7,381 bases of DNA from Candidatus Bathyarchaeota archaeon B23 (GTDB lineage: Archaea > Thermoproteota > Bathyarchaeia > TCS64 > B23). Shown here one piece after another: positions 1 to 5,750 of this stretch. Numbering within the stretch: the stretch's first letter is position 1; every line of letters begins with the position of its first letter. The position numbers were made by a program, and so were the translations under genes. The notes under the pieces are model-generated. The model saw nothing but the letters and a program-made list of their open reading frames with translations, had not been told where the DNA came from and made no database searches. Where the stretch lies: positions 1 through 7,381 of the forward strand of contig LUCA01000031.1 in the NCBI GenBank assembly GCA_001593875.1, written 5' to 3'.

Positions 1-15
1 TGTCCCGGGGTCTCC

Positions 16-645
16 ATGGATATCTGGGGGTGGATGGAGGGCTTCGTCAGGGCCTACGGCTACCTAGGGGCCTTCCTCATCTCCATCTTTGGGAACTTCA
101 CCATCCTCTTCCCCGTCCCCTACACGTTGACGATCTACGCCTTCGGAGCTGTCCTCAACCCGCCGCTGCTGGGTCTAGTCTGCGGCTTGGGGGCCACCAT
201 AGGGGAGTTCTCCGCCTACCTCATCGGCCTCGGGGGTCGAAGGCTGCTGGGTGAGAGCCACCAGAGGCGGCTTGAGAGCGCCAGGAGGCTCGTTGAGCGG
301 TACGGGGCGTTGGTCATCTTCCTCTTCGCCTACCTCCCCCTCCCCGACGACCTCATCCTCATCCCCCTGGGGATGCTCCGCTACGACCTCAGGAAGGCCC
401 TGTTGGCGGCCTTCCTCGGCAAGGTGGCGATGTGCGTCACCATCGCCTACGCCGGCCGCTTCAGCTACGCCTTCATCCGAGACCTCTTCGGCGGGGGCGG
501 CACCTGGGGCGCCGTAGCGACGGCCATCCTCCTCGTCGTCATCATGGCGGCCCTCATCAAGATCGACTGGGCCAAACTCATCGAGGGGATGGAGGGAGGG
601 CCGAGAGGCGATGGAGCTAGGCCTTCTCCTCGATCTCCGCCTTGA
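16..645 (+). CDS. VTT/DedA-like (SNARE-associated) multi-pass membrane protein
   Basis: A 209-residue integral membrane protein, probably of the VTT/DedA superfamily. Members of that family are linked to lipid scrambling or flippase activity and envelope homeostasis; the substrate here is unknown. Hydrophobic segments lie at about residues 10-33, 38-71, 97-119, 124-147 and 164-183. The fold-type motif G-A-T-x-G-E-x-x-A-Y-x-I-G at 59-71 (acidic E64) and the RYG...PLGML-x(5)-A block at 95-130 support the family. The usual arginine-rich F-x-R-x-x-P-x-x-R stretch is replaced by FAYLPLPDD (104-112). The C-terminal tail (190-209) is hydrophilic, Pro/Arg/Gly-rich and probably disordered. The start is ATG at 16 with no clear Shine-Dalgarno, and the frame stays open to the window edge without another start codon. 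ATG at 34, preceded by GGGGGTGG, is an alternative. The 3' end overlaps the convergent thrS by 29 bases. Family confidence is good; function is not assigned. Confidence 0.8.
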   Translation: MDIWGWMEGFVRAYGYLGAFLISIFGNFTILFPVPYTLTIYAFGAVLNPPLLGLVCGLGATIGEFSAYLIGLGGRRLLGESHQRRLESARRLVERYGALVIFLFAYLPLPDDLILIPLGMLRYDLRKALLAAFLGKVAMCVTIAYAGRFSYAFIRDLFGGGGTWGAVATAILLVVIMAALIKIDWAKLIEGMEGGPRGDGARPSPRSPP

Positions 646-2518
646 TCTTCGCCATGAACTCCTCCAGGGTGAGCTGCCCGAGGTCTCCGACCCGATGTCT
701 CCTCACCGCCACCGTCTTCGCCTCCACCTCCCTGCGGCCCACGATGAGCATGTAGGGTATCTTCTCCTCCTCGGCCTCCCTCACCTTATAGGCGATGGTC
801 AAACCCCGATCATCCAGCTCAGCCCTGACGCCCTCGGCTTTCAACCTCTCATAGACCTCGGAGGCATACTCGACGTATTTATCGCTGATGGGGAGCACCC
901 TCACCTGGATCGGCGACAGCCACACGGGGAGGTTGCCGGCGTAGTGCTCCAGCAGCACCCCCACAAAGCGCTCCAGAGACCCCAGTAGGGCCCTGTGGAT
1001 CATCACCACCAGATGCTCCCTCCCATCGGGGCCGACGTAGGTGACATTGAACCTCCTGGGGAGGTTGAAGTCTATCTGGATGGTGGTGCACTGCCAGGTC
1101 CGCCCGATGGCGTCGACGAGCTTGATGTCGATCTTGGGGCCGTAGAAGACGGCCTCCCCAGGGGCCTCCTCGTAGGGCAGCCCCCTCCGCCTCAGCGCCC
1201 TCATCAACGCCTCCTGAGCCCGCCTCCACTCCTCCTCGGTTCCCATATACCTCTCCGGATGCTCTGGGTCCCTGGTTGAGAGGACGACCTTGAACTCCTG
1301 GAAGCCCATGGTGCGCAGTATGTGCAGCGTCAGGTCTAGGACGCCCACGATCTCCTCCTCCAGCTGCTCGGGGGTGCAGAAGATGTGGGCGTCGTCCTGG
1401 GTGAAGCCCCTCACCCTCATGAGTCCATGGAGGGTTCCCGAGCGCTCGTAGCGGTAGACGGTGCCCAGCTCCGTATACCTGATGGGTAGGTCCCTGTAGC
1501 TCCGGGTCTTGGTCTTGTAGATGAGGATGTGGAAGGGGCAGTTCATCGGCTTGATGACGTAGCGCTCACCCCCCTTCTCGAAGACGTACATATTCTCGAT
1601 GTAGTAGCCCATATGCCCCGAGGTCTCCCAGAGCTGTCCCCGGGCGAGGTGGGGGGTTGAGACCAGCTGGTATCCCCGCTTGAGGTATTCCCCCAGGGCG
1701 TAGTCGGCGACGACCTTCCTCAGCATCGCCCCCTTGGGATGCCATAGTATGAGGCCTGCTCCACACTCCTCCTGGATGGAGAAGAGGTCCAGCCTGGCGC
1801 CCAGAACCCTGTGATCCCTCCGCCTCGCCTCCTCCAACCGCTCCAGATGCCTCCTCAGCATCTCCTCCTCGGGGTAGCTGACGCCGTAGATGCGCTGCAT
1901 CACCGGGTTGGTCTCCAGCCCCCTCCAGTAGGCTGAGGAGGAGGAGAGGAGCTTCACGTGCCGCACATGGCCCGTTGAGGGGAGGTGGGGGCCTCGGCAG
2001 AGATCGACGAACTCCCCCTGCCAATAGAGGGAGACGGACTCCTCCATCTCCTCCAGCAGCTCGACCTTATAGGGCTCCTCTCGCTCCTGGAAGAGCTTGA
2101 TGGCCTCCTCCCGGGGCATCTCGACACGCCTGAGGGGCAGGTTCCTGGCGATGATCTCCCTCATCTTGGCCTCGATTCGCTCTAGGTCCTCGGGGGTGAA
2201 GACCTCGCCGCCGATGTCGAAGTCGTAGTAGAAGCCCTCCTCTATAGGAGGCCCTATGCCCAACTTGGCCTCTGGGTAGAGCTCCTTCACCGCCTGGGCG
2301 AGGATGTGGGACGATGTATGCCAGTAGGCCTCCCTCCCCTCCCTGGAGTCGAAGCCCAGAACCTCCACCTCTCCCTCCTCCGGCGGAGGGGCTGTGAGGT
2401 CTAGGAGCTTATCGTCGACTCTCGCTATGAGGCCCACGCCCTCCGGGAGGCAGTCGATGAGCCTCTCGGCCCTCCTACACTCTCGATACTCTCCACTGGG
2501 CAGCCTAATCCTCACCAA
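617..2518 (-). CDS. thrS: Threonyl-tRNA synthetase, bacterial-type with N2 editing domain
   Basis: Class II cytosolic synthetase that charges tRNA-Thr; 633 residues, close to the usual full-length bacterial enzyme. Domains in order: TGS (about 1-57); N2 editing domain (about 60-225) with HTSSH at 67-71 and CRGPH at 174-178, giving the His/Cys set that clears mischarged Ser-tRNA-Thr; catalytic core (about 240-530); C-terminal anticodon-binding domain (about 535-633). Zinc ligands expected from the family are all present: C327 in MNCP, H378 in DDAH and H508 in MIHRA. Motif 2 (RYTELGTVYRYE, 347-358) and motif 3 (GSLERF, R517) are intact. Many archaea instead carry a form with a D-aminoacyl-tRNA-deacylase-like editing domain, so this version suggests transfer or a lineage that keeps the bacterial type. 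The start is TTG at 2518, with AGGTG seven bases upstream; GTG at 2515 is the alternative, and no other start exists before the upstream stop. The gene has its own TATA-like element and a leader of about 100 nt. Confidence 0.97.
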   Translation of the reverse strand: MVRIRLPSGEYRECRRAERLIDCLPEGVGLIARVDDKLLDLTAPPPEEGEVEVLGFDSREGREAYWHTSSHILAQAVKELYPEAKLGIGPPIEEGFYYDFDIGGEVFTPEDLERIEAKMREIIARNLPLRRVEMPREEAIKLFQEREEPYKVELLEEMEESVSLYWQGEFVDLCRGPHLPSTGHVRHVKLLSSSSAYWRGLETNPVMQRIYGVSYPEEEMLRRHLERLEEARRRDHRVLGARLDLFSIQEECGAGLILWHPKGAMLRKVVADYALGEYLKRGYQLVSTPHLARGQLWETSGHMGYYIENMYVFEKGGERYVIKPMNCPFHILIYKTKTRSYRDLPIRYTELGTVYRYERSGTLHGLMRVRGFTQDDAHIFCTPEQLEEEIVGVLDLTLHILRTMGFQEFKVVLSTRDPEHPERYMGTEEEWRRAQEALMRALRRRGLPYEEAPGEAVFYGPKIDIKLVDAIGRTWQCTTIQIDFNLPRRFNVTYVGPDGREHLVVMIHRALLGSLERFVGVLLEHYAGNLPVWLSPIQVRVLPISDKYVEYASEVYERLKAEGVRAELDDRGLTIAYKVREAEEEKIPYMLIVGRREVEAKTVAVRRHRVGDLGQLTLEEFMAKIKAEIEEKA

Positions 2519-2525
2519 ATCTATA

Positions 2526-2530
2526 CACCT
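2526..2530 (-). promoter_or_regulatory. Shine-Dalgarno of thrS
   Basis: AGGTG on the minus strand, seven bases before TTG (2518) and ten before GTG (2515). It supports initiation at this position although no ATG is available. The spacing favours TTG. Confidence 0.65.
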
Positions 2531-2546
2531 CGTCTGGGGCTTCCAT

Positions 2547-2624
2547 GGCGTCGGCTGGGAGAACTCCTGGAGTGCGTCTCAGCTTAGGGTCTCTAGAAGT
2601 GTCGAACCCCTTCCCCCCGACGCC
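2547..2624 (-). promoter_or_regulatory. Structured 5' leader of thrS (predicted)
   Basis: In the minus-strand transcript, GGCGUCGG (2624-2617) is perfectly complementary to CCGACGCC (2554-2547). This forms an 8-bp GC-rich helix closing a 62-nt interior. Inside it, GAGA-cgc-ACU / AGU-UCUC (2580-2559) can form a hairpin with loop CCAGG. The 5' arm begins about where transcription would start from the TATA-like element at 2647-2654. The helix ends 28 bases before the start codon, so the ribosome site lies outside it. The complementarity is seen directly; folding and any regulatory role are inferred. It matches no RNA family that I recognise. Confidence 0.4.
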
Positions 2625-2629
2625 TGACG

Positions 2630-2663
2630 ATCGTTAGCCTAGGGGGTTAAAAAGGGTAACGAT
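2630..2663. promoter_or_regulatory. Imperfect inverted repeat around the thrS TATA element (possible operator)
   Basis: The arms ATCGTTAGCCT (2630-2640) and AGGGTAACGAT (2653-2663) are inverted repeats matching at 10 of 11 positions, with a 12-base spacer. The thrS TATA-like element sits at the centre. The outer half-site ATCGTTA resembles the half-sites of the Lrp-side palindrome at 5734-5750 (ATCGTAA). It could be an operator, or a hairpin ending the aminopeptidase transcript, whose stop codon is 12 bases upstream on the minus strand. Confidence 0.4.
2647..2654 (-). promoter_or_regulatory. TATA-like element of thrS
   Basis: CTTTTTAA on the minus strand is an AT-rich island in otherwise GC-rich sequence. 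It predicts a transcription start near 2624 and a leader of about 105 nt. The T-run lies about 20 bases past the aminopeptidase stop codon, so it may also serve as a U-tract terminator for the upstream transcript. Confidence 0.5.
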
Positions 2664-2674
2664 GCCCGGGCAGC

Positions 2675-3760
2675 CTAGAGGGAGGTGAAATCCTCCACGG
2701 TCTCCCTATCAAGCCGCTTTACGAGTTCCACCGTCAGCCTGACGGCGTTCTCCACGTCCCTGAGGCTCAGGAGCGACGTATGGCTGTGTATATGCCTCGT
2801 GGGTATGGTGATGACGGCTGAGGGGCAGCCGGCCCTCTGGAGGTGTATCCTGCCGGCGTCCGTCCCCCCTGTGACATGGCTGAGCTGGAGGGGTATCTGA
2901 CATCTCCTCGCCACCTCGATGATGAACTCCTTGAGGGGCTGGTTGGGTATCATCGTCCTATCGAAGGTCAGTAGACCCGGCCCCTTCCCCATCCTCGTCG
3001 GCGCCTCACGGGGCTTTATGCCTGGGACGTCGCCGGCTATGTCGACCTCCAGGACGATGGCGACGTCGGGGTTGACGACGTGGGCGATGGTCTGGGCGCC
3101 CCTGAGGCCCACCTCCTCCTGAACCGTGGCTGCCCCATAGACGGTGTTGGGATGCTCGACGCCTCCCTCCCTCATCCTCCTCAAGACCTCCGCGATGGCG
3201 AAGGCCCCAATCCGGTCGTCGAAGGCCTTCCCCATCGCCACCCTCCCCCCCTGGAGGAGGGTGAAGGGGCTCCAGGGGACGATGGGATCACCGATCTTGA
3301 CGCCCGTCTCCTCCGCCTCCTCCCTGCTCGTCGCCCCGATGTCGATGTACATATCCCTGATCTCCACCACCTTCTTCCTCTCCTCCTGGGGGAGGATGTG
3401 AGGCGGCTTGGCGGCGATGACGCCGAGGACATCCCCCTTACCGGTTCTGATGATGACCCGTTGACCCAGCAGCACCTGGCTCCACCATCCGCCGAGGGGG
3501 TGGAAGGTGAGGAAGCCCTCATCGGTGATGGAGGAGACTATGAAGCCCACCTCATCGACGTGCCCCGCCAACAACACCCTCGGCCTCTCCTCCGAGCCCC
3601 TCACCACAAAGGTGATGGAGCCCAACTTGTCGGCGACCACCTCATCGACGTAGGGCTTAAGATGCTCCCTCAGCAGTGAGGCCACCTCCCTCTCGAAGCC
3701 CGGAGGCCCGAAGGCCTCCATGAGCTGCCTCATCAATCCCAGGGCCTTATCATCCAGCAT
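2675..3760 (-). CDS. M42 family metallo-aminopeptidase (TET-type)
   Basis: A 361-residue cytosolic dinuclear metallopeptidase of family M42, often mis-annotated as endoglucanase. Family members assemble into dodecameric tetrahedra that trim N-terminal residues from peptides released by the proteasome. The expected metal and catalytic residues are all visible: H67 and D69 in AGHVDEVGF; the bridging Asp in KAFDDR (D181/D182); the EE pair E215/E216 in VQEEVGLRG; D240 in LEVDIAGD; and H325 in the RHIHSH stretch near the C terminus. A GGTDAG loop (298-303) is also typical. Length matches the family. Substrate class (Leu, Glu/Asp or Lys type) cannot be read from the sequence with confidence. The start is ATG at 3760 with GGAGG seven bases upstream. 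It lies 18 bases behind the trmI stop codon and is probably co-transcribed with trmI. Confidence 0.95.
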   Translation of the reverse strand: MLDDKALGLMRQLMEAFGPPGFEREVASLLREHLKPYVDEVVADKLGSITFVVRGSEERPRVLLAGHVDEVGFIVSSITDEGFLTFHPLGGWWSQVLLGQRVIIRTGKGDVLGVIAAKPPHILPQEERKKVVEIRDMYIDIGATSREEAEETGVKIGDPIVPWSPFTLLQGGRVAMGKAFDDRIGAFAIAEVLRRMREGGVEHPNTVYGAATVQEEVGLRGAQTIAHVVNPDVAIVLEVDIAGDVPGIKPREAPTRMGKGPGLLTFDRTMIPNQPLKEFIIEVARRCQIPLQLSHVTGGTDAGRIHLQRAGCPSAVITIPTRHIHSHTSLLSLRDVENAVRLTVELVKRLDRETVEDFTSL

Positions 3761-3767
3761 ATCATCG

Positions 3768-3772
3768 CCTCC
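3768..3772 (-). promoter_or_regulatory. Shine-Dalgarno of the M42 aminopeptidase gene
   Basis: GGAGG on the minus strand, seven bases before the ATG at 3760 and inside the 18-base gap after trmI. It fixes the start and marks this gene as an internal cistron. The promoter-proximal genes trmI and lrp lack such a site. Confidence 0.8.
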
Positions 3773-3778
3773 GATTTA

Positions 3779-4555
3779 TCACCCTAAGACCTTCCTCGCC
3801 GCCGTTATATATCCCGTATGGCCGATCATCAGGGTCTCAGGCCTGGTTCGACTCTCCTCTACGATGAATCTCCTGAGGATGAGCTCATAGGTCTCGACCT
3901 CCACGAAGGGATGCCTCTTCAGGGCTGAGACGGTCTTCACCACCTGCTCTATCGTCGGGCTGAAGGAGAGGAAGACGCCTCCCCCCCTGAGCGCCCCGTG
4001 GGCGTGGGGGACGGCGAGCCAGGGGGTCGCCATGTCGAGGATCACAGCATCCACCTCCTTCTCCTCGATCCCCTCGGTGATGTCGCCGAGCTTGAACTCT
4101 ACGTAGGCATCTAGGCCCGCCCTCCTGACGTTGTTGATCGCCAGCCTCTGGAACTCGGGGCGTATCTCGTAGCTGTAGACCCTCCCCTCCGGCCTGACGG
4201 CGTTCGCCAGGGCGAGGGTCAGCGCCCCACTCCCGGTTCCGGCCTCCACCACCCTGCTGCCGGGGCCGACGTCGGCCATGAGGAGGATGAAGCCCATATC
4301 CTTAGGGTAGATGACCTGGGTTCTACGCTCCGTCTTCAACGCCCTATCCCTGATGAGGGGTGTGAGGGCGTAGAACCTCACACCCAGATTGCTCTCGATC
4401 ACACATCCATAGGGCTTGCCGATGAGCTCCCCCAACTTCACAAACCCCTTATGGGTGTGGAACTCCCGCCCCCTTCTCACCTTGACGAGGTAGGTCCTCC
4501 TACCGTCGAGATAGAGGAGGACGTCCCTCCCCTCCTCTATGAGCTCCATCTTCAT
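3779..4555 (-). CDS. trmI: tRNA (adenine-N1)-methyltransferase TrmI (A57/A58), archaeal type
   Basis: A SAM-dependent class I methyltransferase of 258 residues that makes m1A in the T-loop of tRNA. Archaeal homologues act at positions 57 and 58 as homotetramers. The N-terminal beta domain (about 1-75) precedes the Rossmann core. The RTQVIYPKD stretch (78-86) leads into the SAM loop EAGTGSG (104-110). The acidic residue E130 in YEIRPE binds the SAM ribose, and D158 (GDI) and LDMATPW (173-179, D174) form the catalytic side. The C-terminal GHTGYITAARK block (245-255) is typical. It has only one cysteine (C51), so the inter-subunit disulfides described for the Pyrococcus enzyme are absent. No Shine-Dalgarno precedes the ATG at 4555. 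A TATA-like element 25 bases upstream points to a leaderless transcript, with the M42 gene as second cistron. ATG at 4549 is a possible internal alternative. Confidence 0.95.
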   Translation of the reverse strand: MKMELIEEGRDVLLYLDGRRTYLVKVRRGREFHTHKGFVKLGELIGKPYGCVIESNLGVRFYALTPLIRDRALKTERRTQVIYPKDMGFILLMADVGPGSRVVEAGTGSGALTLALANAVRPEGRVYSYEIRPEFQRLAINNVRRAGLDAYVEFKLGDITEGIEEKEVDAVILDMATPWLAVPHAHGALRGGGVFLSFSPTIEQVVKTVSALKRHPFVEVETYELILRRFIVEESRTRPETLMIGHTGYITAARKVLG

Positions 4556-4575
4556 CTATAGGGTGGTGGGAGCCC

Positions 4576-4583
4576 CTAAAAAC
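4576..4583 (-). promoter_or_regulatory. TATA-like element of trmI (leaderless promoter)
   Basis: GTTTTTAG on the minus strand is centred about 25 bases before the trmI ATG, so transcription would begin at or next to the start codon. A second TTTTAGGG copy (4593-4586) lies 12 bp further upstream, followed by TTCAGGG, making a short tandem series. The T-runs may also end the asparagine synthetase transcript, whose stop codon is at 4652-4650. Confidence 0.5.
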
Positions 4584-4649
4584 TTCCCTAAAACCCTGAA
4601 GGGGTCCCTCAGATTACAACTTCCTATTCATGCCTTGTATATGCTCAGA

Positions 4650-5633
4650 TTAGGGTGAGGGGATTCCGGGGACCTTTGGGAAGGGGACGGCGTCCCAGAT
4701 GTATTTGAGGCCGCAGAGGTAGCGGGTGAGCCTCTCGACGCCTATGCCGAAGCCGGCTGAGGGCTTAACGCCCTCCCTCAACATCTCCAGGTACCAGCCA
4801 TACTCCTCGGGGTTGTCGCCCCTGGCCTTCATCCTCGCCAGCACCCTCTCATACTGGTACTCCCTCTCGCCTCCGGAGATGGCCTCGCCGTAGCCCTCGG
4901 GGTAGAGGAGGTCGAAGTCCCGGAGGATGCCAGGCCTCTCAGGGTCTTCCCTGTCGTAGAAGCCCCTCGCCGTGATGGGATAATCCATGATCCAGAGGGG
5001 TTCCTGGAACATGGCTGAGATGTGCTCCTCGGCCTCCCAGGGTATCTCCTCGCCTGGCTTGAGGTCGAAGCCCTCCCCCCTCAGCAGCTCCACCGCCTCC
5101 CCGTGGGTCAGCCTCCTGAAGGGCTTGGAGGGTATCCTCAGCTCCCGCCCGAGGTTCTCCAGCTCCTCGCCGCACTCCCTCCGGATGCGCCTCAAGACGT
5201 AGATCAGCAGCCTCTCCCCCAGCTCCATCAGGTCGAGGTAGGAGGCCTCCGCCACCTCCAGGTCCAGCTGCCTGAACTCGGCGAGATGCCTACCCGTGTA
5301 GGCCGCCTCCAGGGGCTCAAGCCTGAGGTTGGGCGAGAGGGCGAAGACCTTGTCGAGGCTGGAGACGGCCATCTGCTTGTAGAGGATCATGCTGCTCATC
5401 ACCTTGAAGCGATGCCCATAATAGTCGATGGAGAACTGCTTAGCACCCCTGATCCCGGGGTCTGTGACGGGGCCCACTATGGGGGCGAGTATCTCGACGA
5501 AGCCCTCGACCCTGAGGAAGTCCCTGAGGGCCGAGAGGGCCTCATCCTGAACCCTCAACACCCACCTCATCCAGGGCTCCCTTATCTCCCTGTAACGCCT
5601 CCAGAGCCTCTCCCTCAGCTCCTTCCCCCTCAT
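4650..5633 (-). CDS. AsnRS-derived archaeal asparagine synthetase (AS-AR type)
   Basis: A 327-residue class IIb synthetase catalytic core without the N-terminal OB-fold anticodon-binding domain. This is the architecture of the archaeal asparagine synthetase related to AsnRS, characterised from Pyrococcus abyssi, which makes Asn from Asp, ATP and an amino donor. Motif 1 lies around 38-59 (EGFVEILAP...DPG). The LYKQM substrate loop is at 84-88. Motif 2 runs through LRLEP (103-107) and TGRHLAEFRQLD (113-124), with R104, H116 and E119. Motif 3 is GFGIGVERL (294-302, R301). The DYPITARGFY and SGGERE blocks (217-226, 253-258) are as in AspRS/AsnRS relatives. It is unrelated in sequence to bacterial AsnA or AsnB. 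A genuine AsnRS is unlikely because the anticodon domain is missing and the frame begins right after an AT-rich promoter. ATG at 5633 has only a weak upstream GAGATGAG. It is divergent from an Lrp/AsnC regulator. Confidence 0.88.
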   Translation of the reverse strand: MRGKELRERLWRRYREIREPWMRWVLRVQDEALSALRDFLRVEGFVEILAPIVGPVTDPGIRGAKQFSIDYYGHRFKVMSSMILYKQMAVSSLDKVFALSPNLRLEPLEAAYTGRHLAEFRQLDLEVAEASYLDLMELGERLLIYVLRRIRRECGEELENLGRELRIPSKPFRRLTHGEAVELLRGEGFDLKPGEEIPWEAEEHISAMFQEPLWIMDYPITARGFYDREDPERPGILRDFDLLYPEGYGEAISGGEREYQYERVLARMKARGDNPEEYGWYLEMLREGVKPSAGFGIGVERLTRYLCGLKYIWDAVPFPKVPGIPSP

Positions 5634-5650
5634 CTCATCTCACAGGTCTC

Positions 5651-5665
5651 TGCCTAGATGGGGCA
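5651..5665. promoter_or_regulatory. 15-bp pseudo-palindrome TGCC-N7-GGCA (weak operator candidate)
   Basis: Arms TGCC and GGCA with a 7-base centre. Its centre (5658) is 42 bp from that of the TCGT-N7-ACGA site at 5693-5707. It lies between the predicted TATA box and transcription start of the asparagine synthetase gene. The half-site differs from the other two, so this may be coincidence. Confidence 0.2.
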
Positions 5666-5669
5666 TCAA

Positions 5670-5677
5670 ATTTAAAA
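5670..5677 (-). promoter_or_regulatory. TATA box of the asparagine synthetase gene
   Basis: TTTTAAAT on the minus strand, within a run of A/T from 5668 to 5682 that stands out in this GC-rich window. The predicted transcription start is about 5647, leaving a leader of roughly 14 nt before the ATG at 5633. Confidence 0.65.
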
Positions 5678-5692
5678 TTTTTCCATGAATTC

Positions 5693-5707
5693 TCGTTAAA
5701 AATACGA
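5693..5707. promoter_or_regulatory. Putative Lrp/AsnC operator A (TCGT-N7-ACGA)
   Basis: TCGTTAAAAATACGA has inverted 4-bp arms around an A/T-only centre. The same arm sequence and spacing occur at 5735-5749. It lies about 16 bp upstream of the asparagine synthetase TATA box and about 12 bp upstream of the lrp TATA box, so a bound regulator could affect either promoter. Lrp-family proteins commonly bind palindromic sites of about 15 bp with A/T centres. Assignment to the neighbouring regulator is inference. Confidence 0.55.
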
Positions 5708-5718
5708 CTATAGGCAGA

Positions 5719-5724
5719 TTTATA
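5719..5724 (+). promoter_or_regulatory. TATA box of the Lrp/AsnC gene (leaderless promoter)
   Basis: TTTATA is centred about 27 bases before the ATG at 5749, which predicts transcription starting at the start codon. CTTTAAAAT at 5727-5735 is an alternative, but at 18 bases it is too close for the usual geometry. Confidence 0.6.
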
Positions 5725-5733
5725 GCCTTTAAA

Positions 5734-5750
5734 ATCGTAATTATTACGAT
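5734..5750. promoter_or_regulatory. Putative Lrp/AsnC operator B: perfect 17-bp palindrome over the lrp start
   Basis: ATCGTAATTATTACGAT is a perfect inverted repeat (8+1+8) that includes the first two bases of the lrp ATG. Its core, TCGT-N7-ACGA (5735-5749), matches operator A, and the centres (5742 and 5700) are 42 bp apart. With a leaderless start at 5749 it would cover about -15 to +2, a position suited to blocking polymerase and so to autorepression. The palindrome is seen directly; the binding protein is inferred. Confidence 0.65.

Noticed and set aside
2547..2624. A tRNA gene: 78 bases bounded by GGCGTCGG and CCGACGCC, with GTCGAAC near one end
   Set aside because: The length and acceptor-like arms are suggestive. 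However, neither strand gives a D-arm, a five-pair anticodon stem or a proper T-loop in register. A circularly permuted arrangement also fails to pair.
4608..4652. 9-bp direct repeat CTCAGATTA at 4608-4616 and 4644-4652
   Set aside because: Only two copies, one overlapping a stop codon, with no inverted symmetry. This is compatible with chance in a 90-base gap.
4650..5633. Asparaginyl- or aspartyl-tRNA synthetase
   Set aside because: The catalytic motifs match, but the N-terminal OB-fold anticodon-binding domain is absent and the AT-rich promoter begins immediately upstream, so a truncated larger gene is unlikely. The architecture fits AS-AR.
5022..5657. Long open frame antisense to the asparagine synthetase gene, and similar long antisense frames at 3080-3679 (plus) and 5635-6057 (minus)
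   Set aside because: GC-rich third positions keep antisense frames open. Their products are low-complexity and rich in Pro, Leu, Gly and His with no recognisable fold, while the opposite strands encode clear families.
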